From assembly GCA_030248295.1 (NCBI GenBank), contig JASANH010000264.1:186001-250000 (forward strand): a DNA stretch of 64,000 nt, read 5' to 3'. The notes below the pieces were generated by a model. The model did no database searches. It was not told the origin of the DNA and was given only the letters and a program-made list of their open reading frames with translations. Shown piece after piece: positions 12,060 to 23,700 of the stretch. Position 1 is the first letter of the stretch. Every line of letters starts with the position of its first letter. The stretch is from Mesodorylaimus sp. YZB2_4. Its lineage: Eukaryota > Nematoda > Enoplea > Dorylaimida > Dorylaimidae. The position numbers and the translations under genes were made by a program.

Positions 12060-15000
12060 TGGTCCAGTACGTACCCTTCCTCCCCGTCTTAAGTTTTGTC
12101 ATTTTTTTAAACATATTGCGCCATAGGGTGTGTTTTGATGACTTTTTTATGCCCACCACCGATTGTTTTTACGATTTGATAGACGACTGGATGGAATCTG
12201 TGACGATCTTGAAGGAGGCCAAATGGTGCGATGAGTTCTTGTCAAATCACACGCAGAGCCGCCATACGCTTCAGTTGGTTTTACAAAAACATCTTACGTA
12301 TGGTCTTGGATTTTCACAGGTTTTTACATTTTATTAAGTGATATTTCAATTGTGGACGAATGAACAAGTTTTGCTTGCTTTTTTTGCTTTGTTTTGGGTT
12401 GTAAGTGTGCAAAATTGGGAACTGGAGGGAAGGGAACGAGGACTATTGTAGGTCTCCCGAGGCATTTCCTTGAATGGCCTTTGGCTAGGATAGGGATGGC
12501 GGGGGTTGTATTGTATTGTTTTTGTGATTGGGGTGTGCTTGTGTGAGGAACTCTGATATACTCGTCAGCTCGGATACTGCCGCCTGTTGTGCATTGATCG
12601 TGCATAAGGAGAGGGGAATGGTAGCGTGTACTCGGTTTGTGGGAGGGCTGATTTTGGTGATTGTAGGTCCTCGCCGCCCGCCCGTGCCTTTTTGTGGTTT
12701 ATTTTGATGAAAACAGCCATTTTTTGCTTCCGTTTAATTGTTATCGATTGGAATGCGAGGATGGTGGAAAGAAGGGAGAATAGGTGGGAATTTTATCAGC
12801 GGGTGAGTTCATTTTGTTTGAAACAACATTTCGGGCGGTGCGGCGAGTACTTGACAAAATTTTGGACTCATGTTTTTAAAAATGGTGGGGAATCGTAATG
12901 TTTTTTGATCACGTTCGCCGCCGTTAGTGCTGTGCGATTTGAAGTCTTTCCATCCGACGAAAGGATAGGACGTAATGGGCTGGTTGAGAGGATGGGATAA
13001 TTTGGGTGTAAATATTAAATGTCTTGCACTTTCTCATCATCGCCTGCCGTGCGCTATGCGTTTTCGTCGGATTTTTGTGGTTTTTTTGTGAAGTGTATAA
13101 ATAGCAGTTTTTTGGGGCAGTTTTTGATGATTTGGTAAGTTTTTTCGTTGAAACACAGCCGCGAGCTGGTGACAATCAAAAATTGAAGGAAGAATAAGTT
13201 TGTCCAATTTCTGTTCTTTACGTAGTTTGGGGGTTTCTCTGCTCGGCTCGGCCTCGAATGGTTTGGCAACTATGATGAACTGACAAGGAAATAATTTCTC
13301 AATACTTTTTTCGTCATTGAAATTCAAATGCACACCTCGATTGTTTATTTTGCTCAGTTTGGGCTTTTGTGGAAAATGCAAAAACTACTTTTCGGCATGT
13401 TTTTTCAAGTTTTTTGGGGAATCGTTTTTCAAGCGAGTGAATAGCCAATTTTCTGCGAAAGGCAAGTTTTTGAATTTTCAGCCAGAAGCTTAATTTTCTA
13501 GAATTTAATGATCAAATGCCAATTTTTACAAATTTGAAACTTGATATAACTGAAAAAATTAGGAGTCTGAAAATTTTTATGTTGGAGTTGAAAATAAGGT
13601 TTTTTATTATATAGTATCAGGATGACAATAAATGCAAAACCTACTTTTGGTGCAGATATAGTAATTTCTTTCATTTTGGGGCAAGAATAAGAGAAAATCT
13701 GTTTTTGTGACTTGAAATCGATCCTTCACCAATTTGATCGTGATCAATTAATTGTGTTGAAATGGGTTTCCGGCATGTCTTATCAACTTTATGTATTCGT
13801 ATAAATCGCACTAGTCTTATTTTTGCCTGTTTTCATGTTTGTACATGCAAAATTAAAGTAGAATTTTGTGCACTTTGATGCGTGTAATTTGACTTTTGTG
13901 AGGATTTTAGAATGCGCGTTTTGATAAACCTTTTCTAATCATGGCCTTGATATTGTTTTTTTGGGGGCTTTTTTGATTTAGTTGGTGTTGGGGGCTTTTA
14001 AGTATGTCATCCGTCAAATAGCTACAATTTCTTTTTTTGATGACTTTTGAATCCTCGCCGCAAGGCATTTGGGGAACATTTTTTCCTTGCATTTATGACG
14101 GTTCGATGCTTTGCTTGTGCGTGCGTACAAGAGTATAACTCTGTTTTTTTTCTACTTTATCTTAATTTTTGTGATTGTTGTTTTTTCTTAAAGCGCTTGG
14201 ATTCTAAAAGCAGAAGCCTGGAAATTGTGGTTCTTTGATATCCTTGGTAAATGCATGAATGAATGGCGTTTCGTCAGTTTAATTATTAGGATTGATTGAA
14301 AATGTGGTAGTTTGGAATTTTGAGCCGAGCAGTAAGGTTTTGGTAAGTTTAGAGCCAATACATTTTCCCCCTTTTTCCTATTGGTGCTGCGGTGATTTGG
14401 TTTCTTGGCTTGTTCAAGTGGGCGGTACTGTGCGTGCCACTCGTGCATATAATTCGGCTATGACCGACTCGTCGTGCGACTAAATTGTCAGTACAATGTA
14501 AATGTGGAAAATGGTTGGGCTAATTTGAAGGTAGCAACGGCAAATATTCGCAACAACAGGTGGATTGGGAGTTTTCAGTTTAGCCGTGCAGCATGTTTTT
14601 CTTCGAATATTCTCGAGTATATGCTTAACAGAAGTCGAAATTTCTCAGAAACTTGTTCTGTCAGAACAACTTCAGAAGAAGGTTTACCATGTGTGCAGTT
14701 CGTTGAGTTGAATATTACAAAAAACAGTTGTGAAACGCACGGCTAACAGAAGAAGTTGAAGTGCAAAGAAAAAGTATCAAAAGTTTTTACGGTTTGGAAG
14801 CCCAGAAACAGATGTTGCAGCCTTATCGATTTATTCTGCATTCAATAAGCTTACGTTAGGCAAAAGCCCGAATTCACGTTGAGTAAAATATAGTTTTAGT
14901 TTATAGTTGGGCCTTAGCTGGAATGGATGTGACGCTGATTGTGAGTTCATGTTCATTATTCACCTCATTACCGAAAGCAGATATCCTCACCTGAGGTTGG

Positions 15001-15426
15001 GACATATTTTACACAAAATGATTTACCTGGCCGGGAGTTGAACGCTTGCCAGGCAGTGGTGAGTGGCGCGAGAACTTTTGTGACCCCCACCCTCTACTGC
15101 CAACAGAAAGAAAGAAAAAGAAAATTGAAGTTTGGCCTGTACAGGCGCTGTCGCAGGTAGCGCCATCTGTTGAGCGAATAATACAGTCCTAGCTCGGATC
15201 GATCAATATGAGAGCATAGACCCTAATTTTGAATTTCGCGCTAATCGCGGCCTTGATGCTCAGGTACTTTCTGCTGCGAGCGGAACTGGTTGCGAAAAGC
15301 GAAAGCTGGAAAGGTATGTGCTTCTGTTGTTTGATTATTGTGTTTACCAACAGAAGTCTTTATATGATAGTCTAGATTGCTGATCTATCGAAAGATTTTA
15401 ATCAGAGTCAGGTTTTTTTTAAACTC
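12060..15426. other. Gene-free stretch after Argonaute (3' UTR and intergenic)
   Basis: No conserved exon was recognised. The part to about 14300 is T-rich on the plus strand and is probably the Argonaute 3' UTR or its downstream flank. Short open frames such as 12626-12898 and 14474-14746 resemble no known family. A minus-strand tRNA-like B-box lies near 15030. Sequence from 15200 may include the promoter of the BABAM2-like gene. Confidence 0.45.
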
Positions 15427-18400
15427 ATGGCGTCTTATCAATCAAATCCGAATGATCATTCATCGAATATGTATTCGGCGGAAGTAGCATTGATGGACAA
15501 AGGAAACTCAAATATCGAAGTAGTTTCATGGTTACAAAAATTATTGGGACCCGTTTACGAGAAGAAATTCGATGGGAATCGACGCATTTCCTTGCTTGTG
15601 GATATGACGAGAACTAGGCAGGCTTTTCTTAATTTGTTTCCAGAAAGTTGTCATTTTGTGCTAAATTTTTCGGCATAGCGTCACATACAGTTCAAAATCA
15701 GTTGTTTTTATGAATTTTCACTCGAGCGATCTTATAAATTTGAAAAACCCCTGTTCAGAAATCCCTAAAAACATCTTTTCCAGTGCTCCGCTTCATTTAT
15801 CAAAAATGGCCAACAATGCTTTGGGAGATAAAATTCAAATTTTGATTCCGTACGCCGATTTTAATCTTCAGTGTAAGTGACCCTCCCCTTGGAAAATAAT
15901 TTTTTCACGTTATATTCTTTGAGGCGCCTTTGATTTTTGTTGGATTGATCCAACGATAGCCCCTGAATTAATAGCGATGACGAGCAATGTGAAATCAGAA
16001 GATGTTATCCCCGAATCAGAATTCGTGGCTCAATTTTTGAACGAAATTTATCCGGTAAGGCCTTGTCGCTTTAATAATCTCAAATTTTGCTTTTTATCGT
16101 GATCACTTTTTTTATTCTTTCACTTACTGTTCCATGACAGTCTTGCCGGGCACCGCATTGCCGGTCAGTTTTCCTATTTATTAGTTTATTGGGCTGTATT
16201 TTTGCAGAATTTGTCATGCTTCCTCTTCAATTCACATTTTATCATTTTTAAACGTTTTGTTGTAGGAAATTTTATGGAATCCAAATGAAGATATCAATTG
16301 TTTTTCGAATTACATGGCCATTTTATTGGACAATTTTGGAAAATATCAACGTCAGTGGTGTTCGTCGATGAGCCAAAAAATAAGGAGCGAAATCGATGAC
16401 TTGGCCGCTCGTGGCATTAATTTTCAAGTTTATATGCGTCAAGTAACCGTACTTAAAATCAATCATTCCGACTTGTTTTCATTGACTACTTTTCTCTTTC
16501 TAGCCCAATCCAGCGAAAAGAATGAATGCTGGGGTAACTTTGGTCATTTTTTTGCGTACTCCAGAAATCACGATTATACCAGACGTTTCTCAATACGATC
16601 GAGAATACGAGATTTCGATTATGTTCAACAATTTATGGAATTTAGATATGAAAATAACGAGTCAAATAAGCCCATTTTTGAGAAAGTAAGATGCAGAAAT
16701 AAGATTTTACTTCAAGCTCTGATAACAAACTTGAAGGCGAAGTGCACTCTAGAATTGATGTTGGAATACTGGAAAAAGAGCTTGGTATTCAGATTCAGCA
16801 CTCGAATTTAAGTGGGAAAAGCCATAATTCTCGTCCAGCACCTATGCAAAAAATTGAAATTCTTGATTGCAAGGGAAGGACCTTTGGGGAATAAAAATTT
16901 CGACTTCTTAAATAATTGAGATAACGGTCCCAACTTTGTTTACCCTACTAAAACGCGAATGCTGAATCCGAATATTATACTCTTTTCAATATTCCGACAT
17001 TGATTCTAGAGTACACTTCGTCTTTGAGGTTCGAGTAAAACTAAAATTTTTGACCTATATAGTTTGGGATTTCTCGTAAGTTCTGCGGATAATTTCTTAT
17101 CTAGTTTCCAGGGTTTTATCTTCGAAAAATTCAAACATTCTTTTAACGTGGATGGCATTGCTTCTCTGCATTAAGCATGATAGGGCGTCTATCGAAGTTG
17201 TCGCGAATATTGTAGCAGGCAGGACTATTATAATCCTGTACTCACGATCAGCTGCTTCCCACTTTAGTATTTCTGCGGCAGTGTATACTTAATCTGACAC
17301 CCTTTTCTGCCATGATTTTTGGATGGAAGAGGAGAAAGAAACTATGCTCGTTGAGTGAATATATGGACTGCAAGTGGCCATGCTGAATTCATGAATACAA
17401 TCATCAGTTTCGAGGATAATTTTGATGCCAAACTGTGTTTTTTATTTGCATTTTCCCCAAAAATAGTTTCCTCGCTGCAGAACCATTCTGAACAGTATTT
17501 TTCCTGGGCTCGACCAGGATCTGGGGCAAGATATTGATCTGGTAACTTGCATATTCAAATTTACCAGATTTTCCCGCCATTTTTTGAATTTGGGGCATTT
17601 TTGAGAACATAGGGTCCCAAGGGGTATTTGCTTTTAGTCAGGCTCAAGGGATGGGAGCTGAAGCATGGACCCTTGATATTTTTCGAGGAGCCTGCAGCGC
17701 CTAGGATGAGCTGCAGGTCCAGCAATTTATAATAAAAAATGCGTATTAATCAGGCTAATACTAATTAGAGTTGGACTCCCCTCCAGACAAGCAGCATAGG
17801 GAGAACCTTGGATGGATAATAAGACATTGGTCTTTTCAGTTTATTTCAAGCTGATCGATTGGAGCCGCCCCCATTGCGATTCCCAATTGCTAATTCGATT
17901 CGACATGTTGAACTGTTTGTTAATGCCAAGGTACACCAAATATATTATTCCAGTTTTCGTATGTCATTTGAATGATTTTAGGTGGAAGCAGCTATAGAAG
18001 CTACGAAAACGAATCGAGAATTGGTTATTACAGTGCAAGGAATACTGGGAAATTGGTAAGTTATTTTTAGACACGGTGGATTGCAGCACCCAAAACCTAA
18101 CCCCTGGCTAAGGGGGCGTTGCCAGCATCGACCGACTTACCGGACCGACCCACCGATCCGGGCCGGATCTGTTTGGGGGAACCGACTCAAGCTGTGGGTC
18201 GGCCGGATCGGAATTTTGAATTCCCGCCAAAATTTTTTCTCTGGGCCCACTGGACTGGCCGCCCATGCATGACATCGACGTTTTTTTGGAAGTTTGGACC
18301 CCATCCACATTCTGTCCACATAGGAGCGCGGCTCATTTGGCTTGTGAGAGGATGATGGGGGGGGGGGGCCCTGACTGAAACACCTCAGTTCTATTCTGGC

Positions 18401-20639
18401 TGAAGACGTCAGTTTAGGAAACCCGTTCTCAGAGAACTGCCTGTTGGCGATTCACTAGGAATTCAATTGGAGGTGGAAGCGGTGCCTAAGATTGAGAAAA
18501 CTGGTCCTAATTGCCATTCGAGGCCCTCTGTTCTTGCCCTCATTCGGAAACGCCGATTCTGGCGCATGATGCCCTCGGCGGTGATACTCCAGCGGAGCAG
18601 GTCCAAGTGAGGCCGTCAGAGGGAGCCTGCCATGAGACTTCATCGCCTCACACACTGCCGCACCCGTCATTATGACTGCTGGCTGGCAACTGGCAAAACC
18701 AATAGGAAATTAGGGTAGGTGGGGGTCCCAGCCAAAAAAACTTTAAAAAGCTGTCCTCATACTGGTCACCTTCTACTCTAACAAGTCAAGTCTAGAAGCG
18801 AAACGGGATATTGCAAGTGCAGTTAAACAATAAAAATTTGTGAAATTCTACGCTGTCGCCTCAGACAGCATGAGGCAAGGAACGATCACGTTAACTTAGT
18901 CCTAAAGTTCTCGTCCCACGTCCGTTTTTGCCCGAAATCCGTCAGCCCTTTCCTCCTTGACTGCGGGTGTTTGTTATCGATGGTTCTTTATCGAAGAAAG
19001 ACTGTGCATCATGCCAGAAAACAAATGAGTGGGCGCAATACAACGTTGGCTCGGTCGGATCGGGTCGGTTCTGGATCGGGTCGGGTCGGGTCGGTTTGGT
19101 GACCTCACACCCGGGTCGGTCGATGCTGGGGGCGTTGATATGTTTGGGTGTTTTAAATGGGCCCAGGAAGCAATAAGCATGTTCTTTGTATTCATTTCGT
19201 TGTAAACTTTTCACTAAAGACGAAGTGCACTCTAGAATTGGTGTTAGAATATTGAAAAAAATGATATTCAGATGCAGCACCCACGATTTAGGGGGTAATC
19301 AAAGTTTACAACCTCCAGCACCTATGCGAAAATTTTGGTTTCAATGGGGCTATTGGGAAATGAAATTTTGACAACTTGAGTTGAGATATGGGTCCAAAAT
19401 TTCGCCCCCCCCCCCCGGCTGAATATTATACTCTGTTTCTTTAATATTCCAACATCGATTCTAGAGTATACTTCGTACAAGGCGCAAAATCTTATTTTCC
19501 TTGATTTATCCAGACAATTAAAATTTTCCTCTGAATTTTAAAAATTTTAAACTTAAAAATGCAACTTTGCGCAGTTTTTCCTGACTTTGGCTCAAAAATT
19601 GCAAATTTTTCCTGTTTCCAAACTTGAATGAACCCTGTTCAGCCTTGCGATTCTCCTGCATGCAATTGCGTGTGCACACGGTTTGAAGGCAGCGATGAAC
19701 AGTACATTAGACAGACGAGGTCTCAGATGGGTCCTGGCTTCCCCGTTTTCAGCAGAGTACAAATGTGAAGTCAGGCAAGGATAAAGTTCCGTTGTGGTAG
19801 AGTCTTGGACTTGGCTCGCTTCGTGACAGGGGTTTTGGACTCACGTCAGCCTGACTCCTTCAAGAGGGTCTACAGTAGACCTAGCTCACGCCTGGGGGAG
19901 GGCCTGGTCGAAATGTGACCATTTTCGCCCGAAATGAGCAGGCCAGGGGTGTCTCGTGGGCCCAGTTTTGGATGCTGGAGTTGATCAGACACTGCAGTAT
20001 AAGACAAACACGATGGATATATATGCACTTCGCTGAATTTTAGTCAGTTGATCGAATTTACGCCATACACTTATCAAAATGCCAGTTATTTGATTCAAGT
20101 CGAAACGCATATTTTTTTGATAAAAAGTAAGATGTTGGTCAGCTTTTGACAGGACGGTTATGAAATGTGCGAAAAAGTCGGGAAACGTGCTTTTCAAAAT
20201 TTTTGGACGTCAATTCATTTTTGAATTGCACATGTTTCCCGCCTTTTTTCGAGTTTTATATTCCGGTGTCGTGGAACCAATCTCTCGCGAGATAGTGGAA
20301 CCGATTTTTTTCACATGCCCATTCGAATTTCAGTGGAATTGCCGTTACAATATCCGAATCGTCAGATACAATTATCTGCCATGTCTAACTATGTCGAGAC
20401 AAGCACGGCCGCGGGCCCGAAACCGATTTGCATCACGATTCGTTTTAACGTCATTCATAAACAACCGAAAGATATTTTGCGAGATTTGGAGTAAGTTCCT
20501 TTTCAGTTTCACATGTTTTAGTAATCATTAATGAAGTTTATGTTTTAGAAATAAACTGTTCCAATTGGAGAATGCATTGAGAGAAGCCGAGACGAGAAAA
20601 CCGATTGAGCGTGTTTCAGGATATTTCAATCGTCCATGA
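15427..20639 (+). CDS. BABAM2: BABAM2/BRE-like subunit of BRISC and BRCA1-A complexes
   Basis: Orthologues scaffold the K63-specific deubiquitinase complexes BRISC (cytoplasm) and BRCA1-A (DNA damage) through UEV-like folds. Exons: 15427 to about 15617 (uncertain end), 15784-15872, 15924-16054, 16266-16442, 16504-16685, 17840-17930, 17982-18055, 20044-20126, 20334-20490 and 20549-20639. From exon 2 on all phases agree; with a first exon ending at 15617 the protein is 421 aa, against 383-415 in human isoforms. Matches to BRE include ILIPYADFNL (human LHIPYAGETL), LWNPNED near the WNPSNPE segment, and FLIKMELPLQYPNRQ near FLVHIDLPLFFPRDQ. The only phase-compatible donor I could find for exon 1 with a plausible context is a GC donor (AG/GCAGGC). 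Introns carry two TIR elements, a hAT-like element and a SINE. The stop lies 151 bp from the KIF13 stop. Confidence 0.8.
16737..17022. mobile_element. TIR (MITE) family 2, copy 1
   Basis: Inverted arms of about 35 bp: left GCGAAGTGCACTCTAGAATT, right ending AATTCTAGAGTACACTTCGTC-like on the complement. The copy at 19219 is homologous along its whole length, sharing for example CCAGCACCTATGC in the interior. It sits in a BABAM2 intron about 50 bp after an exon. No ORF supports a transposase. I could not define a target duplication. Confidence 0.75.
18122..19129. mobile_element. hAT-like non-autonomous element, copy 2 (1008 bp), with nested SINE
   Basis: Begins CCAGCATCGACC and ends GGTCGATGCTGG. 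An 8-bp duplication GGGCGTTG flanks it at 18114-18121 and 19130-19137. A SINE copy at about 18450-18720 lies inside and explains part of the extra length over the 350-bp copies. Bases 18160-18250 also resemble 59690-59770. It lies in a BABAM2 intron and has no transposase ORF. Confidence 0.85.
18450..18720 (+). repeat. SINE-like repeat copy (nested in hAT-like element)
   Basis: The 3' half matches the element at 63483-63860: GAGCCTGCCATGAGAC, then CGCCTCAC, then TATGACTGCTGGCTGGC and GGCAAAAC in the same order. The A-box half is poorly preserved here. Boundaries are approximate. Confidence 0.6.
19219..19477. mobile_element. TIR (MITE) family 2, copy 2
   Basis: Same arms as the copy at 16737 (GACGAAGTGCACTCTAGAAT on the left, ATTCTAGAGTATACTTCGT on the right) and a homologous interior. 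A poly(C) run of about 14 at 19407-19420 replaces sequence present in copy 1. It lies in the same large BABAM2 intron region. Confidence 0.75.
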
Positions 20640-20790
20640 TCGAATGGATATCAGGTTTCTTGTCGATTATGTAGTTGTCATGTACTATAAGCCAATCAGG
20701 TAAATGGAAGAAAGCCCGGATGAATACACGTTGAGTCACGGGTAAGCAGCCCTAACAAAGCTGGACACAGACCTAGTGCCCTAGGGGCAG

Positions 20791-23700
20791 TCACATATCG
20801 GGTTGATCACAGGGTAGGTTATTGACAAGAGGACCACTTTTGTTCTCGTCTTCCACGAAGCTGGATTTGGACCCGATCGATATGATCGACGTCTCCAACA
20901 AGTGTGCGTCGTATTCGGAGAAGGAAGTTGAATTATCCAATGGCAATTTGGAGAAGTTTCTAGTGGCTGGGCTGGGATTGATAGTAGGCGAGGGGAAGTG
21001 ACCTGATTCCATGGCTTTAGTGGCCGAGTCCTCGGCCGTGTCCTCTTCGGTGGTTGAAGTGAGCTCTTCTTGTTCATCGAATGCCCGAACCACGCCTCCC
21101 CGTTGTCCCAGGCACAGCTGCGAGCCGTAGCCACTCGAGTGCGCACTGGTCGCTTCGTCCGACGTGGCACAGCTGCCCGTCGCCTGAAAGGAGGAGGCGA
21201 TGACCACGGGTCGGGCGGGAAGCTCGGGGGCCGGAGTGGTCTCTCCCACGGGTACTCGTACTGTATATGGGCCCATCGAGTCCCCGCATACCTCGTGCCC
21301 ATGCACCATCGACTGTCCACCAGCGAGGTGTTCGATTTGGACTGCCTGCTCTTCCTGCACCGAGGGCAGACAACTGGGCGCCTGCTGCAGTCCTCCCATC
21401 ACGCTCGGACTGTTCAATCCGACCACTGAAACAGAGACACGCATCTGCTGATCTGATTAGCACACATAGCTGATGCAATGATTGTCTAAACAGATACTGA
21501 ACAAAAGCGCACACGATTCGACCATGCGCATGCAATCCAAGTCTATTCTTCCATCCACACCCACGGGAACATGCAAGCAGACCATGCACATGCCATGGTA
21601 TGGTGTCAGGGCGCCCCCGCCCTCTGGCCAAAATGTGGGGTCTTGCGTGGGTCCCACCCATCCGTGGGCACAGACTATGGGTACTGGTGGGTGTAGGGCA
21701 TGGGGCCGTGCCAGCACGCTATCCCACCTCGCGCTGTAGAGTCGCACCCCCTCCCCCCCAAAATAGTACCACTTGCCAAACAATGAGAGGCTGCGGCCAA
21801 ACCAAGGTCGCCAATATTTGCCAATATGTGAAGACCCACCTTTTCAAACCATGCATAGGCAGGACTGTCGAGGTCCGTCTTTCCTGCCCATGTTTCCCCG
21901 CCCCTACCCGGGGGTCTTATGTTAAAAACCCTATTCCTCATGGTAAAATACTATGTATGACCAAGATAAGCAGGGCAGAAAATCTTGTATTTCCCGCCAT
22001 ATTTTTTAATTTGAATTTTCTCGGGTAAATATTATTTTCAGCTCTTTCTTTTCGAAAATATGGCCGAATGAGAGTTGCTAACGACAATTTACTGGTTCTT
22101 TCCCAACTGCATCACCTTCAGGGTAAAAATAGTTTTTCTGCAGATTTCAGGGGTAGGAGGCAAAATATTAGAAAGGACCTTCGACAACTTTTCACCCGAC
22201 CAAACCCAGGGGGTTCCGTTTTCTCCCATACATGAATGAAACATGAGCTGGAACTGGGAATCGAACCCGGCCACTGGTATTTCAAGTCATCCAATTGACT
22301 CGCCACTACATTTTGAAATATGACTTCAAAAGAGCCACAAAGGATGGTCACATTCCAATTCCTGCTACGTGAATGCGTCCATACTATGTGGAAGGTATGA
22401 CAGCCCATCAAAACTTGTACATCACTGTTCGATTCCCACACAAGGTTCACCTTTTTGATTGTGTTTACTACAATTCTAAGCCCACCCTCTTCTGTCCTCC
22501 TGTGGCCTGTGTACATCAGACTACACCTTCAACCCCCTTACCCCGGTGCACTGTGCCCGCAGACCCTGCACAAATCCACTCGGACGCGTGTGCAAAGCAA
22601 AGCACGTTCACAAACTCAAAGAAACCAATACGCATGCTCTAGGAACTGAAAATGTTCTCATTTCGAGAAAGGCACCCTCTACGAACACACAAGCACACGA
22701 AGACATATTTTCCGGGCACGTACGTCGTCCAGTATAGAAAGGTTTTAGATTAAGGCAAGTTGGTCGTGCTGAAAGAGAGTAGAGTACATACAGGTTATAC
22801 CTCAGAGAAAACCCCCACCAGCATTCCCTTGCTGAAATGGCATGGCCAAAAAGTTCATCGACACTAAACAACATAATTCGTCATTCCCATACATGGCCTC
22901 GCTCAGAGTACTCGCCCGGACCCCGGCCTCAAGCACTCGTCATACGGCCAAAAAGGAAGCAACGTGCTCCTCCCACCCAGTCAATATGATAGGACGAGAC
23001 ACGAGTGTGAGTGAATCCAATGGACGCATTGGTTAGACAAGAACGTGGCGTGTACTTAGCTGGGTCAGTAGGCCTTGGTGCAGTGCTGGTCAACACCCAC
23101 ATCGCACTTACCCAACTGGCCCGCCCCACTGCGTCCTTGCTCCGACAGGTTCACACTGTCCGATCGACTGGTCGGCAAGCCCATCATGCATATCTAAACA
23201 GATGGCACGCGGTGAGCACGGGGGGGGGGGCACAAACGGGTGGGCGTGCTTACCCGATCAGACAACGGGACACTGGTCGCCCTCTTTAACCCTGTCTTCA
23301 ATCCAGCGTTGAGTAGTTCTCGGATGACCAGCTCCTGAAACAGCCACCACTCTCACGACTCGATCGTATACTGCCAGGCTCCTGATTATGGCGCACTAGT
23401 GAACTTAGTACTAGTGCACATGCACACTCCCTGCCCCTCTCCAGGTCCCACACAGCGACAGTACAACCCCTTCGCACCAGTCCTTAATACTGTACCGTAA
23501 CCCGGCTGGTCCAGTTTCTAGATATAGCATTGAGAGTATAGGCGCGTAGTTCTAGCTAACCATTCTCCTATCTGCCTTAACCCCACCCTCAGGACCCCTC
23601 GACACCCTACCTGACGCAACCGATCCAAGGCCAGTATGCTCTCTACTTCGGAGATGCCCCTGGTGTACCGTTCAATGTACGATTCGCCATCGGCCGCGTC

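Noticed and set aside
21070-21660. Long open frames overlapping the last KIF13 exon on both strands
   Set aside because: They are GC-rich shadows of the KIF13 tail; only the frame continuing from exon 17 is phase-consistent.
22230-22310. tRNA-like B box (GGGTTCGATTCCC on the minus strand)
   Set aside because: No acceptor pairing or A box at the right distance. It is treated as a possible SINE relic. Similar sites near 15030 and 30985 were rejected for the same reason.
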